Of a DNA stretch of 64,000 nucleotides, positions 46,940-63,500 are shown one piece after another (within the stretch, counting starts at the first letter, position 1; each line of letters opens with the position of its first letter). Source of the stretch: Isosphaera pallida ATCC 43644 (GTDB lineage: Bacteria > Planctomycetota > Planctomycetia > Isosphaerales > Isosphaeraceae); NCBI RefSeq assembly GCF_000186345.1, contig NC_014962.1:2356001-2420000 (forward strand), read 5' to 3'. A model generated the notes under the pieces. It saw only the letters and a list, made by a program, of their open reading frames with translations. It made no database searches and was not told the DNA's origin. Made by a program: the position numbers and the translations under genes.

Positions 46940-47972
46940 TCGGCGCGGCTGTCGGACCACCATGTTGGCGGGTGAGGTGGAGGTGGTGAATCACCCCCCC
47001 CTCCATCCTCCATGATGGTCCACAAAATCGGGGACGAACACGAGCGCGAGATTCCTCGTGATCCCGTTCCCGGTGGTGGAAAGGTTCGTCGAGTCGCCAC
47101 GAACCCGAACAACTCCGTTTCCGATCCAACGACTCGACTTCCTCCCTGGACCCACCCGCCTCCACTCGACGTTACGTTGGTACCCAGAGCGTCGCCAAAA
47201 CAACGCTACCTTGGCTGGTCGGATTAGACTAAAGGGAATCGGTCCACGTCGGCGTGACTCGAACCCCCCGACCCTTCGGTAGGGTGCCCCAAGCCACATG
47301 GCTCGGGTTTGTCTCGTCGCGTAGGATAGCGTGGGATGCCAGGCAACGTCGTCCACCGCAGGGCACCGCCCTCGTTACTCCAGGACCATCTCCTCCCAAA
47401 CCACTCTCCTCGGCGTTAGCGCGTTTCCGATTCCGGCGCGGGTCCTGCCGGACGGCTGACCCAACCAAGCGCTGAACCTGGTCTCACGAGGGATGATTCC
47501 AGTCCATTCCCGCGCCTGCGTCCCCACACCATCGTACGATTCGGTCCCAGGACGCGACGCGACGCCGCGAACGACCCCATCCCGCCGGTTCAGCCGAACT
47601 CACTGGATTTGTTTCGCCGTTTGCTTGAAACTTCTTATGACGTGCCAACCCGCTCATACCCTCGTTTTTGCATGTTCACACGGTTTCCCCTCCGTGTTCG
47701 CGTCGTGGTGGGCGGCACGGATCCCACGTTGGGTTAGGGTTCGTATGACTCCTAGGTGCATGGCGGAGTCGTTTTGATTTGTTGGATTCGCTTTGGACGG
47801 TTGGTCACGCGATGACGATCCGATCCCACCGGGTTCCGGAAGACGAACTGGCACATTGGCGGGCATGATCCCGTCGGGGTCAGTTGGCCAAGTCCCTTTG
47901 TTGACCCTCCGTCACGCTTTCCGCTTCCTCCTCTCCCCCGACCCGATCCTTCGGAGCTTCGGCGGCTACGGT
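46940..47972 (+). other. Intergenic region of about 1 kb before the SNF2 gene
   Basis: No protein gene with family character is seen. A T-loop-like string (GGGTTCGAGTC on the minus strand, near 47255-47270) is present, but no cloverleaf can be built around it. A weak promoter-like pair, TTTCGC (47612-47617) and TATGAC (47636-47641) with an 18-base spacer, points toward the SNF2 gene. The size of the gap leaves room for an unrecognised non-coding RNA. Confidence 0.35.
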
Positions 47973-53603
<5,631 letters not shown>

Positions 53604-53641
53604 TTGGTTTGGCTTGCTCTCCCTGAACCCACCAACACAAG

Positions 53642-53686
53642 AGGCCGTTCTAGGGAAACTGATTCATCGTTTCCCTAGAACGGCCT
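53642..53686 (+). terminator. Perfect 18-bp hairpin between convergent genes (bidirectional terminator)
   Basis: AGGCCGTTCTAGGGAAAC (53642-53659) is followed by a nine-base loop and its exact complement (53669-53686). Flanking CCACCA and TGGTGG can extend the stem. It lies between the stops of the SNF2 gene (+) and the secreted hypothetical gene (-), 38 and 57 bases away. There is no T-tract, but position and stability make a two-way terminator likely. Confidence 0.7.
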
Positions 53687-53743
53687 GCTGGTGGGGCTGG
53701 GAGGGAGGGGCGAGTGTTGTTGGACAAACGCGTCGCGTCAGGA

Positions 53744-55102
53744 TCAAAGGCCGCTGAGGCGAATCCGTTCAGGAGTCAGATTCGCCTCGGCGGCGATCGG
53801 CACTACTGTGAACCGCTTGGGACCGACCCCCAGAGGTTCCAGGACATGCGGGAACGCCCCCGGGATCGACTCCTCGGCCACAGTCAACTCGGCGATGGAA
53901 AACGGCAATCGATTCTCAATCCGGTACCGCGTGTGATCGCGCTGTTGAGCCATTTTCTTGATGGACACGAATCCCCGAGCCAAAGCGGTTTCCACTGCCG
54001 TCCGCGCCGCCTCGGCGTCACCTGGGGTCGTCAAGGAGGCGGTGGTCGAACCCAGCGAACGCCAGCCGGTTCCCAGTCCCGGTTGAACCGCGAAGACCTC
54101 CACTTTCAGGGTCAGGGGTTGGTCATGGGGGTGCGTGTCGGGCCAGGCCGCTTTGATCCAGAGGGCCGTATGATGAGGCGCGAGGGGACGCTCGGAAGCG
54201 GCGATGAGCGTGGCGGGCAACCCCAACAATCCCCCGTGCGTGATCGCCTGGGACAACGCCTCGGCGGAGCTGGTGTGGGTTCCGTATCCTTGTACCGTCA
54301 CCATCAGGCGTTCACGCTTCAACTCGTCGGGGTTGGCGGGCCGTTGCTCACGGCTCAACGCGAGATCGGTCAGTTCGACCAGCCGCGCGGCCAGGGCGAC
54401 TTCATGCGGATTGATCTCCTTGCGTCCCAACTTGACCAACTGGGACCAACTCAGGTGGTTGCGCAGGTGCCAGGCAGCCGCTTGCGCCACCCCGCGGGCG
54501 CAGCTGGTGCGCGCCAAACGGCCCATCACCGCCGCCAGCCGGACATCGCCCGAGGCCGACTCGATCGTCTCCAGCACGAAGCGATGTGAAGGCGTGGGAG
54601 TGGGCTTGCCGTAATCCAAACAGACGCCCGGCAAGGCGATTTTGAGGGTTCGACCAGCAGGCAGATCGATCACGTCCCCTGGGTCGTCGTCGGGCCGATC
54701 TCGGCCAAACGCCCCCTCAGGCAAGCCGAAGCCACCCAGCCCCATGTTTTGCTGCTGTCCCGTGGCCGCCACCGCCACCAGACCCGGCGGCAGAACAATC
54801 GCCAAGCGGCGGGGGGTTTTGTTAGTCAATGCCACCCGCACCCGGGTCTCGCCGTCCCCCGTGACCAACGTCTCCACCAAACCCTGCCGAGTCGCGTTCA
54901 GAATCGACACGCGATCACCCACTTGACCGCGATCAGGCGCGGGCGAACCACTTCGCGCGAGGTGATCGGCGACCGGCGCGACAGCTTGACTCCAAACTGG
55001 TTCCCCTCCAAGCCCGCTCGACCACGTGACCAACGCGAGGATGAGGGCCGCCCGCCCGGGTCGCCACGTCGCGGTGCCTCTCCCTTGCCTTGCCATCCGC
55101 AT
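53744..55102 (-). CDS. Secreted hypothetical protein
   Basis: I do not recognise the family. The 452-residue protein has a basic start and signal peptide (GRAALILALVTWSSGLGG) and is probably exported. Residues ~65-170 resemble a beta-sandwich region (RVALTNKTPRRLAIVLPPGL). The centre is helical (ARGVAQAAAWHLRNHLSWSQL), and the end is another strand-rich part (YRIENRLPFSIAELTVAEES). The start is well supported by AAGGAGG five bases upstream of ATG 55102. A TATAAG box on the minus strand (55170-55165) may be its -10. It converges on the SNF2 gene and shares the hairpin terminator. Confidence 0.7.
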   Translation of the reverse strand: MRMARQGRGTATWRPGRAALILALVTWSSGLGGEPVWSQAVAPVADHLARSGSPAPDRGQVGDRVSILNATRQGLVETLVTGDGETRVRVALTNKTPRRLAIVLPPGLVAVAATGQQQNMGLGGFGLPEGAFGRDRPDDDPGDVIDLPAGRTLKIALPGVCLDYGKPTPTPSHRFVLETIESASGDVRLAAVMGRLARTSCARGVAQAAAWHLRNHLSWSQLVKLGRKEINPHEVALAARLVELTDLALSREQRPANPDELKRERLMVTVQGYGTHTSSAEALSQAITHGGLLGLPATLIAASERPLAPHHTALWIKAAWPDTHPHDQPLTLKVEVFAVQPGLGTGWRSLGSTTASLTTPGDAEAARTAVETALARGFVSIKKMAQQRDHTRYRIENRLPFSIAELTVAEESIPGAFPHVLEPLGVGPKRFTVVPIAAEANLTPERIRLSGL

Positions 55103-55395
55103 GAGGTCCTCCTTCAGTCAGATTGCCTTCAAGCGCGAACCGACTTCCAACACCGATACTCGCCCTTATAACTTGGTGGACGCCATCTTGGGGTAAGCCA
55201 TTCGATCGTCATGTTGGTTTTTGTTGGTTTTTCCGCTCTCCTCGGCTCATTTCGGGTTGACATCGACGAATGACAAGCGGCACCATCGCCGCGCTGGATG
55301 GTTTGATTGGGTTGGGAGTCGGTGTTCTACCCTCATTTTCAATTTCAATCACACCGACGCGGAGTCCCGTTTTCTTCCCGTGGAGACGCTTCGTC

Positions 55396-56394
55396 ATGAT
55401 CACGACACCCTACGACCCACCGCCATCTTCTCGATCTCCATCGCCGTCGATTGGTGAAAAACATTCCGGCAAGGGGGTCAACCGAGGCGTGCCAGCCGTG
55501 CTCAACTGCAATCGGATCAAGCGCCGACGGTTTCTCAAACACTCCGTCGCCGCTCTAGGCGCGGGTCTAGCGGGCTGTCTGGGTTGGACCTTTTGGATTG
55601 AACCGTTTTGGGTGGAGATTGTCGAGCGGCCCCTACCCCTCCGCAACCTGCCCGACCACTGGGTGGGCAAGACGGTGGTTCAAATCAGCGACCTTCACGT
55701 CTGCAATCTGCTCGACCTGGATTTCATGCGCCGTTCCTTGGCTTCGATCGCCGAACTCGATCCCGAACTGGTGGTCATCACCGGCGATTTCATGACCTGC
55801 GAGCGGGACGAATGGATCGACACCACAGCGCGGGTGATGGAGTCGTTGCGTCCAGGGCGGGCTGGCATTCTGGCGGTCCCGGGCAATCATGACTATGGAG
55901 CCGCCTGGGACCGTCCCGAGGTGGCCGAATGTTTGGGGCAACGCCTAGGCGACCTGGGGATTCGTCTGCTGCGCAACCAGGTGGTCAACGTCAACGACCT
56001 ACAAATCATCGGGTTGGACGACCTTTGGTCCGGATGTCTCGACGCGGCCAAAGTTTGGCCGCGGGTCGATCCCAACCGGGCCTCCTTGGTCCTTTGTCAC
56101 AACCCCGACGCGGCCGATCTGCCGATCTGGAGCGGCTACCAAGGCTGGATTCTGGCAGGCCACACCCACGGCGGCCAATGTAAACCCCCGTTTCTGCCTC
56201 CGCCCCTCCTGCCAGTTCGGAACCGCCGCTACACCTCTGGAGCTTTCGACCTTTACGACGGTCGTTGGCTCTATATCAATCGCGCGCTTGGTTATCTGAG
56301 GCAGGTTCGCTTCAACGTTCGTCCCGAGATCACCCGATTCATCCTGGTCCGCGACGCCACCCCCGCCAAGCCGTCGCGAAGACCGCTTGGCTGA
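55396..56394 (+). CDS. Calcineurin-like metallophosphoesterase with Tat-type leader
   Basis: ATG 55396 is chosen because GGAG lies nine bases upstream; the frame opens at 55270. The 332-residue protein has a twin-arginine leader (KRRRFLKHSVAALGAGLAG), which suggests export in folded form with metal already bound. The dinuclear metal site is complete: SDLHVCN, GDFMTC, GNHDYG, CHNPDAAD and AGHTHGGQ. The arrangement resembles YkuE-type phosphoesterases, some of which act on lipids or UDP-sugar lipids. The true substrate cannot be told from sequence. Confidence 0.88.
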   Translation: MITTPYDPPPSSRSPSPSIGEKHSGKGVNRGVPAVLNCNRIKRRRFLKHSVAALGAGLAGCLGWTFWIEPFWVEIVERPLPLRNLPDHWVGKTVVQISDLHVCNLLDLDFMRRSLASIAELDPELVVITGDFMTCERDEWIDTTARVMESLRPGRAGILAVPGNHDYGAAWDRPEVAECLGQRLGDLGIRLLRNQVVNVNDLQIIGLDDLWSGCLDAAKVWPRVDPNRASLVLCHNPDAADLPIWSGYQGWILAGHTHGGQCKPPFLPPPLLPVRNRRYTSGAFDLYDGRWLYINRALGYLRQVRFNVRPEITRFILVRDATPAKPSRRPLG

Positions 56395-56556
56395 GGGTTC
56401 GTCCACGTCGTGTCATTTCATTGCGATCTTATCTTCAGGGACAAGGGCGGCACGCCTTTCCCACGTCTCAAGGAGAACCGAACGGTTCGCCAAGGTTCCG
56501 CAGGGGCGCTTCATCGCCTTCGCATCATGGGTCGATCCGCCAACTCGATCGTTCGA

Positions 56557-59500
56557 TCAACGGTCGGCTTGGTCCTCGGCATCGGCGCGGGGACGAGGAT
56601 CACCCAACGCGCGTTTGAGGAAGTCACGCGACAGTTTAACCGCGTGAGCTCCAAATCCGCCATGTCCGGCGGTCGGATAAATCATGAACTCGAACTCCAG
56701 ATTGGCGCGCTGCAGCGCGTGCGCCAGTTTGAAGGCGTTTTGCACTGGCACGTTGAAATCCCGCCCACCGTGGACGATCAGCAGCTTCCCCTTGAGTTTG
56801 GTGGCAGCTTCGACCACCGAAGTCTCCTGATAACCCTTGGGATTCTCCTTGGGTGTGAGCATATACCGTTCAGTGTAAATGGTGTCGTAATCGCGCCAAT
56901 CGGTCACAGCGGCGTCGGCGACGCCGGCGGCGAACTTGTCGGAGTGGGTTAAGGCGAAGGCCGCCATGAAGCCGCCGTAGCTGGCTCCGACGATACCGAC
57001 GCGGGAGGTGTCGCAGTAAGGACGCTCGTTCTTGAGCCACTCCAGCGCCGTTTCGAGGTCGTGAAGTTCCGTCACTCCCAGACGCTTGTAAGCCAACCAG
57101 GCCGATTTGGCAGAGATGTCGGAGGCCGAGCGGGGATCGACCCGGAAAACGATGTACCCCTGCGCGTTCAGCGCCTGGTCGCGCACCCGTCCTCCCTTCC
57201 AGGAGTCAGAGACCGCGGGAAAACGCGGGCCGCCGTATACGGAGAGGTACACCGGATACACCATCGACTCATCCAGATCGGCAGGCGTGATAATCTCGGC
57301 ATAAATTGTGTCGCCATCCGCCGTGGGAATCGCCACCAATTCCACCTTGGAACCGCCGGGATTGGCGGAGTCAGAACTGGTACTCGTGTCGGTGTTGATG
57401 GTGCGAATCGCCAGGCCATCCTCGACCGACCGCAGGGTGATCGTGGTTGGGGTGGTATGGGTCGAGACTCGATCCAAAAACAGCGGACCCTCGGGCGCGA
57501 GGGAGACCAGGTGGACGCCGGGCCCGGGAGTGAGTCGTTTGAGGTTGGAGCCGTCCATCCGAGTGGAGTAAAGCGCCATGCCGACCGGTTCGTCCTTGCG
57601 GGACGTGAACAAAATCCGGTCGTTCTCCTCATCGACCCTGAGCAGGCGGTGAATCGCCCAATCGCCCCGGGTCACCTGTCCCAACAACGCGCCGTCGCGG
57701 GAGTAGCGGTAGAGATGGCGGTAGCCGTCCCGTTCGGAGAGGAACAGGAACGAGCCGTCCTTCAGGTGAATCGGAGCTTCCCAGGTTTCGACCCACGCGC
57801 CGGTGGTCTCGCGGAACAGCTTGCGGGCCTCGCCTTTGAGGTTGATCGCGTACACGTCGAGCCAGGTTTGATTCCGATCAAGAACATAGGCATAGACTTC
57901 CTGGCCGTCGGGACGCCAGTAGGCGCGAACGATGAGGTGGGAGCCGTCGGGGTTGTCGGGCGGGTCGAAGAAGACGGGGGACGCCTGTTGTCCGTCCTCC
58001 TGGTCGATCGCCACGATCCCGAGTTTCACCGGCGGGTTGGGTTCGCCGACGCGGGGATAGGCCGGGCGGGGCGAGGGGGTGAAGCTGATGGCGTCGAGTA
58101 CCGGCAGGGGCGGAACGGGGGTCTCGTCGAACCGGATGAAGGCCAAATGCCGCGAGTCGGGCGACCACCAGAACGCCTTACTGTCGCGGTCGAACACCTC
58201 CTCCCAGTACACGTAGCTGGCATCGCCGTTGCGAATCGGACCGCCGCCGTCATGGGTCAGTTGTCGGGTTTCCTTGGTTGTCGTGTGGGTGATTGTCAGG
58301 TTCAGGTTGCTGACCTGGACGCGCCATTGGCCGTCGGGCGAGACATAGCCGGGGACGGCGACGCCGCCAAGTTCGCCTCTTAGACGGTTGGCCACCGGCA
58401 ACTCGGGCAACGGGCCGTCCAGCGGGGTGATCTCGCCGGTGCGGGCGTGGACCTTGTTGCGACGATCGGGAGTCAGCCAGTGGTCAGCATCAAGCCAAGG
58501 GCCGGGGTCTGGCTCCCGACGAACGGCTTTGGGTGGGTCCTGCTCTTGAAGTGTCGAGACATTGGGGCCCGACCTAGGCGAGGCCAATTCCGCGGGTGGC
58601 GTGACGGCGATTGGTGTGATGGGCAGAGGACGGGTCGGCGCGGTGGCCAGTCGCGCTACGGGGTGGTCGCCACCGACTTCCAACAGGTCGTCGAAGGCGT
58701 TCCAGGCGGTCAAGCCGTCGTCGGAGCGGGGTTCCAGCAACAAAACGGCAAGGGTTCCCAGCGGCTGGGTGGCCGGAACGACCCGCCAACCAGCGGGAAC
58801 CACCCGGCTCAGTGTGCGCCGGGTGGTTCCGACGGTGAGCAGGCGATGGTTTTGGAAGGTGCGTTCAGAGTGTTCCAGAGCGTCGATCCGATCGACTTCG
58901 AGTTCCAGTTCGATCGGTTCACTCAGGGTCTGGACCGTGAGGCCGTGACGTTCGAGGGTCGCCACCGCTTGCGACGCCTCGGGGGGCAGCAGGTAGGCGA
59001 AGGGCCGGGGCACGGTCTCGTCGGCGACGATGTCATTCATCCAGGAGACCGTGTAATCTTTGGGCGCGTTTTGATCGGAATGCCGCTCATACCCTTGTAC
59101 GACCAGTGGTTGACTCACCGGTTTGATTCGTTCGCGGATAGCGATAGGGTCACCCACCTGTCCTTGGCTTTCTCGGCGGGCCTGTTGGCAAAGGGCGTGG
59201 ACCTGGTCGCGGTCGCGGGCCACGCGCTCCAAAATAGCGCGGACGTATTCACGGGTGGCGATCACGCGATCCTTGTAAGGTGCGTGGCTGTACGCTTCGG
59301 TAAGGACCGACACGCAGCCCCGCAGCCCTTGATAGTTGGTGCCGTAGCGGGCGTGACCGGGGTAGGACAACCAGCGCTCCCCAGCGCGGTCGAAGTAACC
59401 GTAGAAGGTCGAGGTGAAGCCAGTGGCGCGCTCCAGGTCGGCCCCGGCTCCCGGCAACAGGTCGTTACGGAGATAGTCCCGCAGAGCCGGCGAGGCGGCG

Positions 59501-60195
59501 GGGTGTTTGGAGCCGTCGTAGGTCATGGTGTGCCGAATCGCCGACCCGTTGGTGGTGTGGGTCTCAATCACCACATGGGGTTGACACCGATTCATCAGAT
59601 CGACCAAGCCGCGCAACTCGGGGGTTTCGAGCTTCATCCAGTCGCGGTTGAGGTCGAGCCGTTGGGCGTTTTCGCGGGTGCCGACGCGCGCGGGGCCGTG
59701 TTGGCCGGGGCGGTTTTGCTCGATTGGACCAAAGGCGTCGTTGCCGTCGGGGTTGAGGATCGGTGCCACGATGAACACCAGATCGTTCAACAGGGGCGAA
59801 TGGGTTTCAGCGAGGTCGCGGACCAGGGCAGGCAGCGCCTCCTTGCCACAGACTTCGCCCGCGTGGATCGCGCCGGTGGCCAATACCACGAGTTTGCCCG
59901 AATTGGCAACGGCTTCCGGGGTGTCGATGGGCGGCTGGGCCAAGATCAGGTGGGGCAGGGGGCGGCCCTGAAACGATCGGCCGTAGTCACCCAGACGAAT
60001 CACGTCGGGATGCCGTTGAGCCAGCTGCCGCAAATGATCGACGACCTGCTCATACGTAGCAGTCTCTTGATAGTTGGATCGTTCGGCAATGGTGGGAAGT
60101 GAGGCCGGCGCGTCGGCGGAGGCGGCGAACGGCCACCCGGCCAGCGAGAGGACAAACGTGAGGGCGATGAACTGCCACGCGCGGAGGGGAACCAT
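56557..60195 (-). CDS. Fused M14 zinc carboxypeptidase and S9 dipeptidyl peptidase IV, secreted
   Basis: ATG 60195 is chosen because a signal peptide follows directly (MVPLRAWQFIALTFVLSLAG); the frame extends to 60525. The 1,212-residue protein joins two peptidases. The first (~45-350) is an M14 carboxypeptidase: zinc ligands in GAIHAGEV (HxxE) and ETHTTNG (His), NPDGNDAF, LDLNRDW, and a likely catalytic Glu in LTEAYSH. The second (~565-1200) is an S9B DPP-IV type: beta-propeller with FWWSPDSRHLAFIRFDE, then an alpha/beta hydrolase with GASYGGFMAA (nucleophile Ser), GGRDFNVP (Asp) and AGHGGFG (His). Both active sites look intact, so one exported polypeptide could trim proteins or peptides from both ends. 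The two halves are normally separate proteins. Confidence 0.88.
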   Translation of the reverse strand: MVPLRAWQFIALTFVLSLAGWPFAASADAPASLPTIAERSNYQETATYEQVVDHLRQLAQRHPDVIRLGDYGRSFQGRPLPHLILAQPPIDTPEAVANSGKLVVLATGAIHAGEVCGKEALPALVRDLAETHSPLLNDLVFIVAPILNPDGNDAFGPIEQNRPGQHGPARVGTRENAQRLDLNRDWMKLETPELRGLVDLMNRCQPHVVIETHTTNGSAIRHTMTYDGSKHPAASPALRDYLRNDLLPGAGADLERATGFTSTFYGYFDRAGERWLSYPGHARYGTNYQGLRGCVSVLTEAYSHAPYKDRVIATREYVRAILERVARDRDQVHALCQQARRESQGQVGDPIAIRERIKPVSQPLVVQGYERHSDQNAPKDYTVSWMNDIVADETVPRPFAYLLPPEASQAVATLERHGLTVQTLSEPIELELEVDRIDALEHSERTFQNHRLLTVGTTRRTLSRVVPAGWRVVPATQPLGTLAVLLLEPRSDDGLTAWNAFDDLLEVGGDHPVARLATAPTRPLPITPIAVTPPAELASPRSGPNVSTLQEQDPPKAVRREPDPGPWLDADHWLTPDRRNKVHARTGEITPLDGPLPELPVANRLRGELGGVAVPGYVSPDGQWRVQVSNLNLTITHTTTKETRQLTHDGGGPIRNGDASYVYWEEVFDRDSKAFWWSPDSRHLAFIRFDETPVPPLPVLDAISFTPSPRPAYPRVGEPNPPVKLGIVAIDQEDGQQASPVFFDPPDNPDGSHLIVRAYWRPDGQEVYAYVLDRNQTWLDVYAINLKGEARKLFRETTGAWVETWEAPIHLKDGSFLFLSERDGYRHLYRYSRDGALLGQVTRGDWAIHRLLRVDEENDRILFTSRKDEPVGMALYSTRMDGSNLKRLTPGPGVHLVSLAPEGPLFLDRVSTHTTPTTITLRSVEDGLAIRTINTDTSTSSDSANPGGSKVELVAIPTADGDTIYAEIITPADLDESMVYPVYLSVYGGPRFPAVSDSWKGGRVRDQALNAQGYIVFRVDPRSASDISAKSAWLAYKRLGVTELHDLETALEWLKNERPYCDTSRVGIVGASYGGFMAAFALTHSDKFAAGVADAAVTDWRDYDTIYTERYMLTPKENPKGYQETSVVEAATKLKGKLLIVHGGRDFNVPVQNAFKLAHALQRANLEFEFMIYPTAGHGGFGAHAVKLSRDFLKRALGDPRPRADAEDQADR

Positions 60196-60445
60196 GGCGG
60201 AATAACTCACAGGCGAATCTCGCTGGGATCGAGCGACCAAGCGGGTCGGGCGGAACATCAACAAGAATGAACAGACGCAGACCACGGGCCAAGCGATGAT
60301 GTCGATGGCAAGAGTCGGAACCGGTGAGCCGAACCGTGCGTGGCCTGGGTGACGACCGAATTGGGTGCCTGGACGGAGGCTCGACGTTTCACCAATCATG
60401 GCCCATGTCTTCACGATACCTTCGGATCGAGTTCGACGCCAGCAT

Positions 60446-60492
60446 GAACCGGTTTGTACCATCGAGGTTAACCTGAAGGAACGAACCGGTTT
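60446..60492 (-). promoter_or_regulatory. Three regularly spaced palindromes upstream of the double peptidase gene
   Basis: AACCGGTT (60447-60454), AGGTTAACCT (60465-60474) and AACCGGTT (60484-60491) are perfect palindromes with centres 18-19 bases apart. They lie in the 393-base gap between secDF and the M14-S9 gene, about 250 bases before its start codon. The arrangement looks like an operator array for a dimeric regulator. No other feature stands out in this gap. Confidence 0.4.
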
Positions 60493-60588
60493 TCGGCGGC
60501 GGCGGTGGCGGTGGCAATGTCGCAAACCACGATGCCGTGGAGATCGAGAACTTCAACGTCTCCGACCGCATGATTGAGTCTGAATCCG

Positions 60589-63500
60589 TTAAGCGTTGGA
60601 GGCGGTTGGTTTGACCAGGGACGACTCGACCTTGGCCTTGCCGCCGGGGGAAGGCTTGGCGAGCAGAGCCGCCAACACCGTCGCGGAGATGGCGACGCTG
60701 GAGTAGGTACCAGTTACAATGCCGATCACCAAGCAGTAGGCGAAGCCATGAATTCCTTCACCTCCGAAGAAGTAAAGCAGCGTCACCACGAACCAGGTGG
60801 TCAACGAGGTTAGAATGGTGCGGCTCAGGGTGACGTTGATGGCGTCGTTGATGTTCTGAGTCGTCAGGAAGGGCGATTTGCCTCGGATTTCCCGGATGCG
60901 GTCGAAGATGACGATCTTGTCGTTGACCGAGTAGCCAATGAGGGTCAGGAAGGCGGCCACCATCGGCAGGTCGATCTTGAACGGTTCGATCATAAGGATT
61001 TGTGAGACGACTGGGACGACCGAGAGATAGTGGGCCATTGCGATGAAGCCCAGGGTGATCAGAACGTCGTGGACCAGGGCGACAATGGCGGCGATGCCCC
61101 AGGCCAAGCTTTTGAAGCGGAGCCACAGGTACGCGGCGATCGCAATCCACGAGGCGAGGACGGCGTAAATCGCCAACAGTTGAGTTTCGCCCGCCACCAC
61201 ACCGCCAAAATTGGTTAAACGCTCGAAGAGGAGGCTGGGGGTGTTGGGCACGTCGGTCACCAAACGTTCCAGTTTGGGACGGATCGTGTCGGGCGGCAGA
61301 TCGGTGCGCAACACGAGGCTGGTGGTCGGCGTATCTGGGCCGGCGTCGGCCTCGATCGTGGCGCGGACGATCTCGAATCGGCTTTCGGGGTTTTCGATCG
61401 CTGGGCCCGGGTCGTTGGAACCCAGGATGCGGGCGAAGAGGTCCGCGACCCGCGAGGGGGCCAACGGCACGCTGACGTTGAGCGGGAACGCGAACCCGCC
61501 CGCGAAGCGACTCGACGGGGACGACGACGGGTTGGACGAATCGGCGGGAGGAATCGCCTCAACCTGGCCAAAACGCATGGCGGGACGTTCCAAGACTGCG
61601 CCGAACGCTTCAATGATCCGCGCTTGAACCTCTTGAGGGTTCGTGTCGGTGGTGCGGATGTTGAAGCGATAGCCGCCACCGGTTCCGGGGGTCGTCGTCT
61701 CGGTGGACGGCGTGGTTGGGGTCTGGCCAGTCGCGGGATCCGCTTTGGCCTTGGTTTGATTCGAAGGCCGCTCGACGTTGAGGGTTTCCACCGTCACGTC
61801 GGGTAGGTTGCGGCTTTGCTCGCGCACCCAGGCGATCCGCTGACTGTCGTTGAGCTTTAAAAACTCTCGAACGCGATCCACCTCGGTCGCTGTTAGGTTC
61901 TCCAGACTGGAGGACTGATCCTTGAGACGAATCGTCACCAGGGTGCCCCCGGTGAAGTCAATGTTGAGCAGTCGGCCCCCCAGCGAAGTGACTGCCACGA
62001 GACCCACCACGATCAGCGTCAACGAAACCGCCTGGAACCAGTACCACAACCCCAAAAAGTCGATCGACGGCTTGGTCAACACCGAGGCGAATCGGAACTC
62101 TTTAATCCATCTCTTGTGCAGCAGGTATTCGAAGATCCAACGCGAATAGACCACGGCGGTCAGCATGTTCCAGATCAGACCCAGGATCAGGGTGATGGCG
62201 AACCCTTTGATTTCCTCGGTGCCCAGGTAGAGCAAAATCAAGCCCGCGAAAATCGTGGTCAGGTTGGCGTCCAGGATGGTGGACCACGCCCGGTCGAAGC
62301 CGCTGCGGACCTGCTGCGCCAAGCCGGCCCCCCGGTTCTTCTCTTCGCGGATGCGCTCGAAAATGAGAATGTTGGCATCCACCGCCATGCCGATGGTCAG
62401 CGCCAGACCGGCCAGACCCGGCAGGGTGAAGGTGGCCTGTCCCAGCGACATCGCCGCCAGCAGCAGCAGCATGTTGAGCGCCAGGGCGAAAACCGCGATC
62501 ACGCCCGCATAGCGACCGTAGTAGAAGATCATGAAGATCGGCACCAGCAGCATCGATACGAAGATCGCCCGCACCCCTTTGTTGATCGTATCCTCGCCCA
62601 AGGTGGGACCGATTGTTTCCTCGAAGAGCGGGTTGGGGTCGAGAGTCGCAGGGAGGCTGCCGGAGCGGAGGATGTCGATGAGGTATTTGATTTCGGCGTT
62701 GCTGAAGCCGTTTTGGCCACCGGAGATGATACCGCGGTCCTTGATGACGGCGTTGAGGAATGGGGCCGACATCACTACGTTGTCCAGCACGATGGCCAGC
62801 ATGTAGCGAAAACGCCCGTCCTCCTTGGGCTGATACTGGCGGGTTAATTCGCCGAACCGCCGCGCTCCAGCTGTGTTGAAGCTGAACCCGACCGCGTTCT
62901 TGAGTTGGTCGTCGATCTCTTGACGAACTGAACGCAGATATTCGCCGGTGACGTTGTAGCGATCCCGCTTAGCGAGGATGAAGAACTCCTCATGGCCGGG
63001 GCCCCGCTGCACGCGACGCACGTAGGGGCTTTGCGGGTCGGACGGGTCCGGCGTGGTGGACATTTCGCTGGGGATGTAGCGAAGTTCATAACTCGTCACC
63101 TTCTCGAACGGGATGGTTCCCTTGACGGTGAAGGTGTTGGAGGAGTTGCGCAGGATGGCGAATTCCTGAGTCTCGGCGCGGGTGGAGCCTGGTCGTGTGC
63201 CGGTGATGCGGAGTTTGGCCTTGCCGGCGTAGGCGTTGCGGACCAGGTTCTTGGAGAGGTCGGTGAGGGTCGTCGAGGTGTGGGAGACTCCTTCGCCCGA
63301 GCCGGTGAGTTGCTCGCCGAGCTTGACGAACAAGTAATTGCTGCGAAGGCGGGGTAGGACCGCTTCGTTGCGGTCGGCCTCAAGCGCTTCGATCTGGGAG
63401 CGGTCGTCGCGGCGGTTGGCTAGAATGCGGAACTCTAGCGAGCCCACGTCGGTCATTCGCCGTTTGATGTCCTCGACTTCCTCGGGGGTGGCGCGGGGCA

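Noticed and set aside
47225-47345. tRNA-like T loop (GGGTTCGAGTC on the minus strand) with small hairpins nearby
   Set aside because: The T stem does not pair, and no acceptor or proper anticodon arm can be formed. It is a chance match or at most a decayed remnant.
53714-54589. + strand frame of 291 codons
   Set aside because: It is antisense to the secreted hypothetical protein, which has a signal peptide and a strong AAGGAGG ribosome site on the minus strand.
58447-60102. Long + strand frame of 551 codons
   Set aside because: It is antisense to the M14-S9 peptidase, whose catalytic motifs are clear on the minus strand.
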